From positions 105,743 to 169,742 of the forward strand of contig NZ_BJUW01000008.1 in the NCBI RefSeq assembly GCF_007988825.1: a stretch of 64,000 bases of DNA. The letters run 5' to 3'. The stretch comes from Microbacterium aerolatum (GTDB lineage Bacteria > Actinomycetota > Actinomycetes > Actinomycetales > Microbacteriaceae). The notes below the pieces were generated by a model. That model had not been told where the DNA came from. It worked only from the letters and a program-made list of their open reading frames with translations, and searched no databases. Below, in pieces: positions 35,096 through 44,300 of this stretch (within the stretch, counting starts at the first letter, position 1; each line of letters starts with the position of its first letter). Position numbers and translations under genes: made by a program.

Positions 35096-35123
35096 AGCAT
35101 AACCCTCATTGACTCAGAGTCAA
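35096..35123 (-). promoter_or_regulatory. Promoter of the DUF6230-DUF6114 operon
   Basis: Minus strand -35 TTGACT (35123-35118), 16-nt spacer, -10 TATGCT (35101-35096). This is the best sigma70-type promoter I see in the window. It predicts a leader of about 37 nt that contains the AGGAGG ribosome site. The -35 lies inside the palindrome at 35108-35124, so a bound repressor would block it. Confidence 0.65.
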
Positions 35124-35124
35124 T
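35108..35124. promoter_or_regulatory. 17-bp palindromic operator, probably for the adjacent TetR
   Basis: ATTGACTCAGAGTCAAT is a perfect palindrome (8-bp arms, one central base) between the divergent DUF6230 operon and the tetR gene. It covers the -35 of the operon and lies just upstream of the tetR -10. Size and place fit a TetR-family operator. Confidence 0.7.
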
Positions 35125-35146
35125 ATGGGTAGTCCTGCCCTGTGGA

Positions 35147-35152
35147 TAGGCT
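35147..35152 (+). promoter_or_regulatory. -10 element for leaderless tetR mRNA
   Basis: TAGGCT ends 6 nt before the ATG at 35159; there is no ribosome site. The palindrome starts about 22 nt upstream, so autoregulation is likely. Confidence 0.45.
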
Positions 35153-35158
35153 GAGCAC

Positions 35159-35758
35159 ATGCCGGAGGAGCGTCGCAGTCGCCTGACACCGGAGGACCGT
35201 CGCACGCAGCTGATGGCCATCGGGGTGAACTTCCTCGCCGACCACCCGCTGGACGAGCTCACGATGGACGAACTGGCCCGCCGCGCCGGCGTCTCCCGCG
35301 CGCTCGCGTTCCACTACTTCGAGTCCAAGCAGGGGATGCATCGCGCCGTGGTGACCACGGCCCGCGACAGCCTCCTGCACGCCACGGCACCGCGCGCCGA
35401 TCTGCCGCCGCGCGAGCGCATAGATGACACCCTGCGGCGTTTCGCGACTTTCGTGCGCGATCACCGCGGCACGTTCCTGTCGCTCGTGCGGGGCGTCGCG
35501 AGCAGCGACCCGACCGTGCGCGCCCTGGTGGACGAATCGCGCGAACTCAACGCCGAGCATCTCAGGGAGGCCTTCGGAGAGCTCGGGGTGCCCGACACGA
35601 GGGCGGTGCGAATGGCGCTGCGCGCCTGGGTCGCCTTCGCCGAGGAGGTCTTCGTGAGCGTCGCCGCAGATGACCTCGCCGACGACGCCGAACTCGTCGC
35701 GCTCCTGGTGCGCACGCTCGATGCGACCGTCGCCGCCTCGAGCGACAGCGCTTTATGA
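35159..35758 (+). CDS. TetR-family transcriptional regulator
   Basis: 199 residues. The N-terminal DNA-binding helix-turn-helix is seen in LTMDELARRAGVSRALAFHYFESKQGMHRA (core ELARRAGVSRALAFHYF, about residues 40-58). The C-terminal about 130 residues are the helical ligand-binding/dimer domain. Divergent from the DUF6230 operon with a perfect palindrome between, so it very likely represses that operon and itself. The ligand is unknown. Its 3' end is 7 nt from the convergent rluD stop. Confidence 0.92.
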   Translation: MPEERRSRLTPEDRRTQLMAIGVNFLADHPLDELTMDELARRAGVSRALAFHYFESKQGMHRAVVTTARDSLLHATAPRADLPPRERIDDTLRRFATFVRDHRGTFLSLVRGVASSDPTVRALVDESRELNAEHLREAFGELGVPDTRAVRMALRAWVAFAEEVFVSVAADDLADDAELVALLVRTLDATVAASSDSAL

Positions 35759-35765
35759 CACGGCC

Positions 35766-36686
35766 TCAGTCGCCGCGCAGCACCTCGAGGGCGTGCACGA
35801 AGTCGGCGGGATAGTCCGACTCGAACTGCACCCACTCCCCTGTGGCCGGATGCGTGAACCCGAGCCGGTGCGCGTGCAGCCACTGCCTGGTGAGGCCGAG
35901 CCTCGCCGACATCGTCGGGTCTGCGCCGTAGAGCGGGTCGCCGACGCACGGGTGCCGGTGCGCCGCCATGTGGACGCGGATCTGGTGGGTGCGTCCGGTC
36001 TCGAGGTGGATCTCGAGGAGCGAAGCGCCGGGGAACGCCTCGAGCGTCTCGTAGTGCGTCACCGAAGGCTTGCCGTCAGGGATCACGGCGAACTTCCACG
36101 AGTGGTTCGGATGCCGCCCGATCGGCGCATCGATCGTCCCTGCGAGCGGGTCGGGATGCCCCTGCACCACCGCGTGATAGACCTTCTCGACCGTGCGCTC
36201 CTTGAACGCGCGCTTGAGGTCGGTGTAGGCGGACTCGGTCTTGGCGACCACCATGAGGCCGCTGGTGCCGACGTCGAGCCGGTGCACGATGCCCGCGCGT
36301 TCCGCGGCGCCGCTGGTGGCGATCCGGAAACCTGCGCCGGCGAGAGCGCCGAGCACGGTCGGACCCTCCCAACCGATCGAGGGGTGCGCTGCGACACCTG
36401 TCGGCTTGTCGACCACCACGATGTCGTCGTCATCGTGGACGATGCCGAGCTCAGGCACCTCGATCGGAACGATGGCGGGGCCCTCTTTCGGCTGCCATTC
36501 GACGTCGAGCCAACCGTCGCTGCGGAGCCGGTCCGATTTGTCGAGGACGACGCCGTCGAGCCGTGCGCCGCCGGCGGCGATCACCTCGGCCGCGAAGGTT
36601 CGTGAGAAGCCGAGCATCTTCGCGAGCGCCGAGTCGACACGTGCGCCGTCGAGCCCGTCAGGCACGGGCAGCGAACGGGACTCCAC
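35766..36686 (-). CDS. rluD: 23S rRNA pseudouridine synthase, RluD type
   Basis: 306 residues. N-terminal S4 RNA-binding domain ([20 protein letters not shown]), then the RluA-family catalytic domain with [15 protein letters not shown] (catalytic Asp, about residue 140) and [14 protein letters not shown]. Converts uridines in large-subunit rRNA. The GTG at 36686 has AAGGA 9 nt upstream and lies 2 nt after the lspA stop; the longer open frame runs into lspA. In actinobacteria lspA-rluD is a standard pair. Confidence 0.92.
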   Translation of the reverse strand: MESRSLPVPDGLDGARVDSALAKMLGFSRTFAAEVIAAGGARLDGVVLDKSDRLRSDGWLDVEWQPKEGPAIVPIEVPELGIVHDDDDIVVVDKPTGVAAHPSIGWEGPTVLGALAGAGFRIATSGAAERAGIVHRLDVGTSGLMVVAKTESAYTDLKRAFKERTVEKVYHAVVQGHPDPLAGTIDAPIGRHPNHSWKFAVIPDGKPSVTHYETLEAFPGASLLEIHLETGRTHQIRVHMAAHRHPCVGDPLYGADPTMSARLGLTRQWLHAHRLGFTHPATGEWVQFESDYPADFVHALEVLRGD

Positions 36687-36688
36687 GA

Positions 36689-37267
36689 TCAGGCGTCCTT
36701 CTCGATGGCCTCGTGCTCGATGCCGGGCGTTCCGGCGTCGGCGGACTCGACGTGGTCCTTCTCGCGAGTGCCGTCGAATCGGATGCCGAGGACGACCAGG
36801 AGTGCGACAGTGATCATGCCGCACACGATGAAGATGTCGGCGACGTTGAAGATCGCGGGCATCATCCACGGCATCGAGATCATGTCGACGACGTGGCCGA
36901 CCGCGAAGCCGGGCTCGCGGAGCAGACGATCGGTGAGGTTCCCGAGAACGCCGCCGAGAAGGCAGCCGAGCACGATCGCCCACAGCCGCGAGCGAAGGCC
37001 GAACGCCTTCCAGATGATGATGCCGGCGACGACGGTGAGTGCGATCGTGAAGATCCAGGTCACCTCGCTGCCGAGAGAGAACGCTGCCCCGGAGTTGCGG
37101 ATGTAGTACAGCTGCAAGAATTCGCCGAGCACGGGTACGACCTCGTGCAGCGGGAGATTCTCGATCGTGAGGTACTTCACGAACTGATCGGCGGCCAGCA
37201 CCACTGCCGCGAGGACCGCGACGATGATGCCGGCCGCCGACCGACGAATTGGACGACGTTCAGGCAA
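36689..37267 (-). CDS. lspA: Signal peptidase II (lipoprotein signal peptidase)
   Basis: 192 residues, four membrane spans. Removes signal peptides from diacylglyceryl-modified prolipoproteins, such as CtaC and the binding protein in this window. Catalytic aspartates are in GNLTDRLLR (about residue 115) and [11 protein letters not shown] (about residue 143). The start is a TTG at 37267 ([16 protein letters not shown]) with AGG upstream, 9 nt after divIVA; no better start exists before the first span. A hydrophilic C-terminal tail of about 35 residues is longer than usual. Confidence 0.94.
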   Translation of the reverse strand: MPERRPIRRSAAGIIVAVLAAVVLAADQFVKYLTIENLPLHEVVPVLGEFLQLYYIRNSGAAFSLGSEVTWIFTIALTVVAGIIIWKAFGLRSRLWAIVLGCLLGGVLGNLTDRLLREPGFAVGHVVDMISMPWMMPAIFNVADIFIVCGMITVALLVVLGIRFDGTREKDHVESADAGTPGIEHEAIEKDA

Positions 37268-37276
37268 AGAGCTGAC

Positions 37277-37879
37277 CTACAGTCCGATCGCGGAGACCGG
37301 CGTCGAGTCCGTGGAGGCCGACTTCTCGTCGAGGTCGCGCAGCTGGCCCTCGATGTAGCCGCGGAGCTGCGTGCGGTAGTCGCGCTCGAAGTTGCGGAGC
37401 TCGGTGATGCGAGCCTCGAGCGTGTTGCGCTCGCGCTCGAGACGTGCCGACTCTTCGCGCTGCTTGGCCTGAGCCTCGGTGCGGATGCGGTCGACCTCGG
37501 CCTCGGCATCGGCGATGAGCTGCTTCTTCTTCGTCTCACCCTCGGCGACGTGCTCGTCGTGCAGGCGCTGGGCGAGCTCGATGATGCCGGCGGAGGTCGA
37601 GGTGGATCCGGTGGCTTCCGGAGACTCGACGGCGGGGGCGGCGGGAGCCGCGGCGACCGGTGCGGGCACCTCGTCGACGACGGGAGCCTGCTCGGCGGGC
37701 TTCTCGCCGGACTCGTATTCGGCGAGCTTCGCCTTCAGCGCGGCGTTCTCCTCGAGGGCCTTGCGCCACTCGACGACGATCTCGTCGAGGAAGTCGTCAA
37801 CCTCGTCCGGGTCGAAGCCGTCCTTGAATCGGACGTGCTGGAACTGCTTGGTGACGACGTCATCCGGGGTCAGTGCCAT
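37277..37879 (-). CDS. divIVA: DivIVA / Wag31 polar growth protein
   Basis: 200 residues. The N-terminal lipid-binding motif is MALTPDDVVTKQFQHVRFKD with FDPDEVDDFLDEIVVEWRK, a conserved coiled coil. A Pro/Ala/Glu-rich linker (about residues 65-105) and a long coiled coil (KKQLIADAEAEVDRIRTEAQ onward) follow. Marks poles and septa and recruits wall synthesis. The ATG at 37879 has GAGGAG upstream. It sits between yggT and lspA as in other actinobacteria. Confidence 0.95.
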   Translation of the reverse strand: MALTPDDVVTKQFQHVRFKDGFDPDEVDDFLDEIVVEWRKALEENAALKAKLAEYESGEKPAEQAPVVDEVPAPVAAAPAAPAVESPEATGSTSTSAGIIELAQRLHDEHVAEGETKKKQLIADAEAEVDRIRTEAQAKQREESARLERERNTLEARITELRNFERDYRTQLRGYIEGQLRDLDEKSASTDSTPVSAIGL

Positions 37880-37987
37880 TTTCTCGGCTCCTCTTTCGAT
37901 GAGTTCTGTTGCCAGTGTCTGAAGCATGGCTCGGTATTGATGTGGCGCGTACCCGGGGCGCGCACCTCGAGCAAGCATAGCCCCCGA

Positions 37988-38284
37988 TCAGATGAACTGC
38001 CTCACGATCGCCATCAGGATCAGCACGGCGAGCATCGTGAACGTGAACCCGAAATCCAATGAGAGCGTGCCGATGCGCAGTGGAGGAATGAAGCGCCGGA
38101 ACAGCTTGATGGGCGGGTCGGTGACCGTGTAGACGACTTCAGCCGCGATCAGACCGGCGCCCTTGGGGCGCCAGCCTCGATTGAACAGCGGGATGTAATC
38201 GAGGATCAGTCGTGCGAACAGCACGAAGATGTAGATCAGCAGGACCAGATGGACGATCGATGCGATCCAGGAGACGACTGCCAC
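37988..38284 (-). CDS. yggT: YggT-family membrane protein
   Basis: 98 residues from the GTG at 38284 (VAVVSWIASIVHLVLLIYIF). Two membrane spans at the ends flank a conserved middle with FARLILDYIPLF and YTVTDPPIKLFRRFIPPLR, the YggT signature. The function is unknown, but the gene is always found between sepF and divIVA in Gram-positives and is linked to division. The open frame extends 25 codons upstream, overlapping no other gene, but the family start is at the first span. Confidence 0.9.
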   Translation of the reverse strand: MAVVSWIASIVHLVLLIYIFVLFARLILDYIPLFNRGWRPKGAGLIAAEVVYTVTDPPIKLFRRFIPPLRIGTLSLDFGFTFTMLAVLILMAIVRQFI

Positions 38285-38306
38285 GACTTTGAAAAAGCTC
38301 TGCGAC

Positions 38307-38795
38307 TCAGGACTGGTCGAAGGCCGCAGCCTCCGGGTCTGCGTGCGCGATGCCGCCATGACCCGAGATCGCGATGTTCTCGGGCGAGAGCAGGAAGACC
38401 TTGCTGGTGACGCGCTCGATCCGGCCGTACAGGCCGAGCGACAGCCCGCTGGCGAAGTCGATCAGTCGTCGCGCGTCGGCGTCGCTCATCTGCGACAGGT
38501 TGATGATCACCGGCACGCCCTCGCGGAAGCTCTCAGCGATCAGCTGCGCGTCGCGGTACTGCTTGGGGTGCACGGTGAGGATCTCGTTCACGGCGCCCGC
38601 AGACGGCTGGCGAACGGCAACGGGGCGGCGCAGCGGCGTCACGGGAGCCGGGGCGGCCTCTTCCTGATCGCCACCACGATCGCGGTCACGCTCGCGGTGC
38701 GCGCGCGCCGGCGCCGGAGCGGCCTGCTCCTCGTAGGCCTCTTCCTCATCGGCGAGGCCCAGGTACACCATGGTCTTCTTCAGCGGGTTTCCCAT
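38307..38795 (-). CDS. sepF: Cell division protein SepF
   Basis: 162 residues. Amphipathic N-terminal membrane-anchor [19 protein letters not shown], an acidic/basic linker, then the SepF core ([60 protein letters not shown]). It tethers FtsZ to the membrane. The ATG at 38795 has GGAGG 5 nt upstream and is preferred over an in-frame ATG at 38816 that lacks one. FtsZ in this window ends with a typical SepF/FtsA-binding tail. Confidence 0.95.
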   Translation of the reverse strand: MGNPLKKTMVYLGLADEEEAYEEQAAPAPARAHRERDRDRGGDQEEAAPAPVTPLRRPVAVRQPSAGAVNEILTVHPKQYRDAQLIAESFREGVPVIINLSQMSDADARRLIDFASGLSLGLYGRIERVTSKVFLLSPENIAISGHGGIAHADPEAAAFDQS

Positions 38796-38835
38796 CGTGT
38801 CCTCCGTGTTCGACATGGGCTGATCTGTTTCGAGG

Positions 38836-39519
38836 TTAACCCCGGTCAGGCCGGGGTCCGGTGATTGCAGAGCCGATCCGCAGGTGTGTCGCACCCGCGG
38901 CGATCGCCTCGGCGAAGTCGCCGGTCATGCCGGCGGAGATCCAGGTGGCGTCGAGCGCGACCCGGCGGATGCCGTCAGAGATCGCGCGCAGACGCGCGAA
39001 CGCGGATGCCGGATCCTCATCGAGCGGTGCGACGCCCATGACCCCGCGCAGCCGCAGCGACGGCAGTGTCAGGATGTGCTCGGCGAGCTGCTCCGCGTCT
39101 GCGGGGGCAACGCCTCCGCGCCCGAGATCCTCGGTGAGGTTCACCTGCACCAGGACGTCGAGCACGTCGTCGTCGTTCTCAGAAGCACGATGCAGCGCGT
39201 CGGCGATCTTGACCCGGTCGACGGAGTGCACGGCATCAGCACTGCGCCGGATCGCACCGGCCTTGTTGGTCTGCGCCTGGCCGATGAAGTGCCAGCGCAG
39301 CCCATCGAGCTCGAGCTCGCCATGCTTCGCTGTGAGCTCCTGCTGCCGGTTCTCTCCGACGTCGCGCACACCGAGCGCGTGAAGTTCGCGCACGAGCTGC
39401 GCGGGATGGAATTTCGTGACGACGATGCGGGTGATCTCGCCGGCATCCCGCCCCGCCGCCCGCGCGGCGTCCGCGATCTGTGCGTCGATCGCGGACAGCC
39501 GCTGTGCGAGTTCGGTCAA
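38836..39519 (-). CDS. yggS: YggS-family PLP homeostasis protein
   Basis: 227 residues, a PLP-binding TIM-barrel protein (PLPBP). The PLP lysine is in [15 protein letters not shown] (about residue 36); further motifs are [30 protein letters not shown] and a C-terminal [18 protein letters not shown]. Keeps free PLP in balance; no enzymatic reaction is known. Starts at a TTG (39519) with AGGAG 5 nt upstream, directly after ftsZ. pgeF, which often lies between ftsZ and this gene, is missing. Confidence 0.93.
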   Translation of the reverse strand: MTELAQRLSAIDAQIADAARAAGRDAGEITRIVVTKFHPAQLVRELHALGVRDVGENRQQELTAKHGELELDGLRWHFIGQAQTNKAGAIRRSADAVHSVDRVKIADALHRASENDDDVLDVLVQVNLTEDLGRGGVAPADAEQLAEHILTLPSLRLRGVMGVAPLDEDPASAFARLRAISDGIRRVALDATWISAGMTGDFAEAIAAGATHLRIGSAITGPRPDRG

Positions 39520-39526
39520 GACGCTC

Positions 39527-40675
39527 CTACTTCAGGAACTCGGGGATGTCGATGTCGTCGTCGGCGAACGCCGGCTCGAGGCTCGTCGCCGGAGCGCGCT
39601 GAGCGGGCTTCGCGTCCACCGGGTCGGCGGCCTTGGGCGCCTCGGACTCGTCGTCGGAGAGCGTCACCTCGGGCAGCGTGGCCGGCTCCGGGCGGGAGAC
39701 GACCATCGGGTCCAGGCGCAGCGACGGCTCGCCGCCATCGAAGCCGGCCGCGATGACCGTGACGCGCACCTCGTCGCCGAGCGTGTCGTCGATGACGGTT
39801 CCGAAGATGATGTTCGCCTCGGGGTGCGCAGCCTCCTTGACGAGGTCGGCGGCGTCGTGGATCTCGAAGATGCCGAGGTTCGATCCACCCTGGATCGAGA
39901 GCAGCACGCCGTGCGCACCCTCGATGGATGCCTCGAGCAGCGGCGACTCGACCGCGAGCTCGGCGGCCTTGATCGCGCGATCCGCTCCGCGCGCGGACCC
40001 GATGCCCATGAGCGCGGAGCCCGCGCCCTGCATGACGGACTTGACGTCGGCGAAGTCGAGGTTGATGAGACCGGGTGTGGTGATGAGGTCGGTGATGCCC
40101 TGCACACCGGCGAGGAGCACCTGGTCGGCCGTGGCGAAGGCCTCGATCATCGAGATGCCGCGGTCGCTGATCTCCAGCAGCCGGTCGTTCGGCACGACGA
40201 TGAGGGTGTCGACCTCTTCCTTGAGCTTGGCGACGCCGGCCTCGGCCTGGCTCTGGCGGCGGCGCCCCTCGAACGAGAACGGCTTGGTGACGACACCGAT
40301 GGTCAGCGCGCCGATCGACTTCGCGATGCGCGCGACGACGGGGGCGCCGCCGGTGCCGGTGCCGCCGCCCTCACCGGCGGTGACGAAGACCATGTCGGCA
40401 CCGGTGAGCGCCTGCTCGATCTCCTCGGCGTGGTCCTCTGCGGCGCGACGCCCGACCTCGGGGTCGGCGCCTGCGCCGAGTCCGCGGGTGAGCTCGCGGC
40501 CCACATCGAGCTTGACGTCGGCGTCGCTCATGAGAAGCGCCTGGGCGTCGGTGTTGACGGCGATGAACTCGACGCCGCGCAGGCCGAGTTCGATCATGCG
40601 GTTGACGGCGTTGACGCCGCCACCGCCGACGCCGACGACCTTGATCACGGCGAGGTAGTTCTGGTTCTGGCTCAT
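39527..40675 (-). CDS. ftsZ: Cell division protein FtsZ
   Basis: 382 residues. Tubulin-like GTPase forming the Z-ring. GTP contacts are [13 protein letters not shown] (about residue 15) and the tubulin signature [15 protein letters not shown] (about residue 103). The T7 loop is seen in [11 protein letters not shown]. After a Pro/Ala-rich linker the protein ends [11 protein letters not shown], the conserved C-terminal peptide for SepF. GGAGG is 6 nt before the ATG. A 166-nt gap upstream probably holds a promoter of its own. Confidence 0.98.
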   Translation of the reverse strand: MSQNQNYLAVIKVVGVGGGGVNAVNRMIELGLRGVEFIAVNTDAQALLMSDADVKLDVGRELTRGLGAGADPEVGRRAAEDHAEEIEQALTGADMVFVTAGEGGGTGTGGAPVVARIAKSIGALTIGVVTKPFSFEGRRRQSQAEAGVAKLKEEVDTLIVVPNDRLLEISDRGISMIEAFATADQVLLAGVQGITDLITTPGLINLDFADVKSVMQGAGSALMGIGSARGADRAIKAAELAVESPLLEASIEGAHGVLLSIQGGSNLGIFEIHDAADLVKEAAHPEANIIFGTVIDDTLGDEVRVTVIAAGFDGGEPSLRLDPMVVSRPEPATLPEVTLSDDESEAPKAADPVDAKPAQRAPATSLEPAFADDDIDIPEFLK

Positions 40676-40711
40676 GGCCGGCCTCCGATATGTCGAGCCT
40701 GGAAAGAATGT

Positions 40712-40740
40712 GAACCTTAAACCTCAACTAGAGGTGTAAA
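40712..40740 (-). promoter_or_regulatory. AT-rich promoter-like region with inverted repeat before ftsZ
   Basis: The ftsQ-ftsZ gap contains an unusually AT-rich block. On the minus strand TTTACA and TAAGGT are 15 nt apart, a possible -35/-10. It embeds ACCTC-AACTA-GAGGT symmetry (40721-40735). It may give independent ftsZ expression. Confidence 0.35.
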
Positions 40741-40841
40741 GTATTTCCCGGTATTGCGTTCTCTTGATCGAAGGTATGCGCCGTTTCGGCGTGCGGACGC
40801 AACGACACGGGCGTGTCGGTGCTTTCGGTGCGGAAACGCGT

Positions 40842-41771
40842 TCAGCCGGCGACGACGACGTCCGGAGAGGACACGTCGATCCTGCTCGCACCGGGATTCG
40901 CCGCCATGGCGGCCACGAGAGTGCGCGCCTTCTCGACGGACTCCTCGGCGCTCCCCCACACCACGGTCAGCCCGCTCGACAGCCGCAGCGTGACGTCGTC
41001 GACGGTGCTCGCCGTGACCTCCACGAGCGCTTCGCGCACGTCGGCCGGCACCGATCGGACGACGAGTCCGACCGACTCGAACGCATCCGAATCGATCCCA
41101 CCGTCGACGTGCAGCACCGGCTGGCCCGCCGGCTGCTCCGCCGTCGTCGAGAGAGCGACTCCCGCCGCGTCGACCAGGGTGTACCCGGCATCCGATTCGA
41201 TGACTCCGATCGGGGTGCGCTCGACGATACGCACGGTGAGATCGTGGGGCGGCCTGGCCTCGAGGGCGTAGGTCTCGATGAGCGGGAACGCGATCAGCGC
41301 TGCCTTGACCTCGCTCTCGTCTACGAGCGCGAGCGGAGTGCCGATCTGCCCTTCCAGGGCCGCCTCGATCGTGGCGGGGTCGAGCGAGGAAGCACCCGCG
41401 ACTGTTATCTTCTCGACCGCGAACAGCGGGCTGTATGCGGCGATCACGCTTCCTCCGACCAGGAGGACGAGCGCGCCGAGCGCACCCAGCCAGATCAGCC
41501 GCCGGCGACGCGAACGCTGTGTGAACCGGCGGATCTCCGCGCGCAGGCGCTTGCGGCGGGCGCGCGCTGCGCGCCACACATCACGCGCGGTGAGGCCTTC
41601 GAGCCCCTCCGGCTCGCCGGCGACGCCATCCGCCGCCGCAGAGTGCTCGGGGGGCACGCCGTGGAGCTCGACCGGGTCGCGCGGCTCGTCCACCACACGG
41701 CGACGGCTTGTCGGAGCCTGTACGGACTCGGTCTCCTCCGGCGACGGTGGAAGCGGCCCAGGGCGACGCAT
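40842..41771 (-). CDS. ftsQ: Cell division protein FtsQ
   Basis: 309 residues. A long basic cytoplasmic leader ends in one membrane span (LIWLGALGALVLLVGGSVIA, about residues 95-115), followed by the external POTRA domain (FAVEKITVAGASSLDPATIE) and the FtsQ domain (ERTPIGVIESDAGYTLVDAA, GLTVVWGSAEESVEKARTL). Links FtsL/DivIC to the divisome. It starts 3 nt after murC. Confidence 0.93.
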   Translation of the reverse strand: MRRPGPLPPSPEETESVQAPTSRRRVVDEPRDPVELHGVPPEHSAAADGVAGEPEGLEGLTARDVWRAARARRKRLRAEIRRFTQRSRRRRLIWLGALGALVLLVGGSVIAAYSPLFAVEKITVAGASSLDPATIEAALEGQIGTPLALVDESEVKAALIAFPLIETYALEARPPHDLTVRIVERTPIGVIESDAGYTLVDAAGVALSTTAEQPAGQPVLHVDGGIDSDAFESVGLVVRSVPADVREALVEVTASTVDDVTLRLSSGLTVVWGSAEESVEKARTLVAAMAANPGASRIDVSSPDVVVAG

Positions 41772-41774
41772 CGC

Positions 41775-43193
41775 TCAGTCCTCGGCGCTCGGCTGCGGCG
41801 CCGGGCTCTGCCTCAGCGACTCCAGCACCTGCGGGATGATCAGATAGACGTTGCCGCAGCCGAGCGTGATCAGGTAGTCGCCCTCGCGTGCGATGGACGC
41901 CGCGTAGTCGGCCGCCTGCTGCCAGTCGGGAACGTAGTGCACATGGCTCTGATCCGCGAAGGCGCCGCTGACCAGCTCGCCGGTGACGCCGGGCACCGGG
42001 TCCTCGCGCGCACCGTACACGTCGAGCATGACGGTGTGGTCGGCGTAGGTCTCGAGCACGTCGGCGAACTCGCGGTACATGTGCTGCGTGCGCGAGTACG
42101 TGTGCGGCTGCTGGATCGCGATGATGCGCCCATCGCCGACGACGCCGCGCGCCGCCTCGAGAGCGGCCTTCACCTCGGTGGGGTGGTGCGCGTAGTCGTC
42201 GAAGACGCTCACGCCGCGCTCGACGCCGTGCAGCTCGAAGCGGCGCACCGTGCCGGCGAACCCCTCGACCGCCTTCACGGACTCCTCGAGGCCGTGCCCG
42301 AGCGCGAGCAGCACCGAGACGGCACCGGCGGCGTTGATCGCGTTGTGCTCTCCTGTCACGGCCAGCTGCATGCGCGCGGCCCGTCCCGCGTGGGTGACGG
42401 TTGCCGCGACGGGCCCGGAGGTCGAGATCTCGGTGAGGCGCACGTCGGCGTCCGCGGCACGGCCGAAGGTGATGACCTTGTCATGCGACAGCCCGGCCTT
42501 GACCCTGAGCGCGCCGGGGTCGTCGCTCGAGATGACGACGGCCTCGCGCGCGGCATCCGCGAATCGGATGAACGCGTCGTGGAACGCGTCGTCGGAGCCG
42601 TAGTGATCGAGGTGATCGGGGTCGACGTTCGTGATCAGGGCGATCGCCGTGTCGTAGAGCAGGAACGTGCCGTCCGACTCGTCCGCCTCGACGACGAACA
42701 GGTCGTCGGCGCCGGACGCGCTCGAGGTGCCGAGCTGCTCGATCACTCCGCCGTTGACGAAGTTCGGGTCGGCGCCGAGCGCCTGCAGCGCGGTGACGAT
42801 CATGCCGGTCGAGGTGGTCTTGCCGTGTGCGCCGGCGACCGAGACGAGCCGGCGTCCGCCGATCAGCCAGTGCAGCGCCTGCGAGCGGTGGATGACGTGC
42901 AGACCGCGCTCCTTGGCGGTGACGAACTCCGGGTTCTCCGGCCAGATCGCGCCGGTGTGCACGACCGTGTCGGCGTCGCCGAGATGAGCGGCGTCATGGC
43001 CGATGTGCACGGTCGCCCCCGCGGCCGCCAGCGCACGCAGATTGTCGCTGTCCGAACGGTCGGAACCGGACACGCGGATGCCGGCGTCGAGGAACATCTT
43101 CGCCAGTCCGCTCATGCCGGAACCGCCGATCCCGATGAAGTGGGCGGCGGTGATGGACTCCGGGATCGGGAGCGAGAGGTCAGGTCTGATCAT
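41775..43193 (-). CDS. murC: UDP-N-acetylmuramate--L-alanine ligase
   Basis: 472 residues. Adds the first stem amino acid to UDP-MurNAc. Rossmann UDP-binding motif [18 protein letters not shown] loop [13 protein letters not shown] (about residue 120), central [11 protein letters not shown] and [14 protein letters not shown]-terminal [13 protein letters not shown]. Microbacteriaceae with B-type peptidoglycan carry glycine at position 1, so the enzyme here may use glycine instead of L-alanine. That is inference from taxonomy, not visible in motifs. Confidence 0.97.
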   Translation of the reverse strand: MIRPDLSLPIPESITAAHFIGIGGSGMSGLAKMFLDAGIRVSGSDRSDSDNLRALAAAGATVHIGHDAAHLGDADTVVHTGAIWPENPEFVTAKERGLHVIHRSQALHWLIGGRRLVSVAGAHGKTTSTGMIVTALQALGADPNFVNGGVIEQLGTSSASGADDLFVVEADESDGTFLLYDTAIALITNVDPDHLDHYGSDDAFHDAFIRFADAAREAVVISSDDPGALRVKAGLSHDKVITFGRAADADVRLTEISTSGPVAATVTHAGRAARMQLAVTGEHNAINAAGAVSVLLALGHGLEESVKAVEGFAGTVRRFELHGVERGVSVFDDYAHHPTEVKAALEAARGVVGDGRIIAIQQPHTYSRTQHMYREFADVLETYADHTVMLDVYGAREDPVPGVTGELVSGAFADQSHVHYVPDWQQAADYAASIAREGDYLITLGCGNVYLIIPQVLESLRQSPAPQPSAED

Positions 43194-43220
43194 GTCGCTT
43201 CCATCCTAATTCGCGCGCGC

Positions 43221-44300
43221 TCAGCGACCGGCGCTGAGCGCGCGGTCGATCATCGCGATGACGTTCTCGGTGCCGGTGCGGGTGCCGACGTTCTCCGCGT
43301 CGGTGGCCATGGCCCCGAGGCGATCGCGGTCGCCGAGGAGCGGGATGATCCGCTCCCGTACCGTGTCCCCGTCGAACGTGCCGTCCTCGAGCAGGAAGGC
43401 GGCACCGGCTGCCACGGCGGACGCCGCGTTCAGACGCTGCTCGCCGTTGCCGACCGCGTACGGCACGTATACGGCGGGGATGCCGAGGGCGCTGATCTCG
43501 CTGACCGTCGCGGAACCGGCACGGGAGACGATCAGATCGGCCAGCGCGAACGCGAGGTCCATGCGGTCGACATAGCGCCGCAGCGCGTACCCGGGCACCT
43601 CGGGGTCGGCGAGGTCGCTGCGCTCGCCCGTGACGTGCAGCAGCTGCCAGCCGGCGGCGAGCACGTCGGCCCAGGAGTCCCCCAGCGCCTCGTTGAGCCG
43701 CTGGGCCCCGAGCGACCCGCCGAAGACGAGCAGCACAGGCTTCGCAGCATCCAGTCCGAATGCGTCAGCGGCCTCGGCACGGCGTGCCGCGCGGTCGAGG
43801 TCGACGATCTCGCGCCGCAGCGGCATGCCGACGACCTCGCTGTTCTTCAGCGGGGTTCCGGCGAAGGCGACGCCGATGCCGGCGGCGCTGCCCGCGCCGA
43901 GCCGGTTGGCGAGCCCCGGCCTCGCGTTGGCCTCGTGCACCACGAAGGGCACCTTCTCGCGACGAGCGGCGACGTACGCGGGGGCGGACGCGTATCCGCC
44001 GAACCCGACCACCACGTCCACACCGTGCTCGCGGATGTGCCTGCGGACCTGCGACACAGCCCTGCTGAAGCTGCGCGGGAACGCCAGCGCCTGCGCGTTC
44101 GGGCGCCGCGGGAACGGCACCTTGTCGACGATCAGCAGCTCGTAGCCGCGCTCCGGCACCAGGCGGGCCTCCAGGCCCTCCTTCGTGCCGAGGACGAGAA
44201 CGTCTGCATCGGGCTCTCGGTCACGGAGTCCGTCGGCGACGGCGAGCAGGGGGTTGACGTGGCCGGCGGTGCCGCCACCGGCGAGGAGGTACGAGGTCAC
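43221..44300 (-). CDS. murG: Undecaprenyl-PP-MurNAc-pentapeptide GlcNAc transferase
   Basis: 359 residues, GT28 fold. Adds GlcNAc to lipid I to give lipid II on the inner membrane face. N-terminal YLLAGGGTAGHVNPLLAVAD, VVGFGGYASAPAYVAAR, HEANARPGLANR, and C-terminal donor site SRAGSATVSEISALGIPAVY. The GTG at 44300 overlaps the ftsW stop by 4 nt (GTGA). Confidence 0.97.
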   Translation of the reverse strand: MTSYLLAGGGTAGHVNPLLAVADGLRDREPDADVLVLGTKEGLEARLVPERGYELLIVDKVPFPRRPNAQALAFPRSFSRAVSQVRRHIREHGVDVVVGFGGYASAPAYVAARREKVPFVVHEANARPGLANRLGAGSAAGIGVAFAGTPLKNSEVVGMPLRREIVDLDRAARRAEAADAFGLDAAKPVLLVFGGSLGAQRLNEALGDSWADVLAAGWQLLHVTGERSDLADPEVPGYALRRYVDRMDLAFALADLIVSRAGSATVSEISALGIPAVYVPYAVGNGEQRLNAASAVAAGAAFLLEDGTFDGDTVRERIIPLLGDRDRLGAMATDAENVGTRTGTENVIAMIDRALSAGR

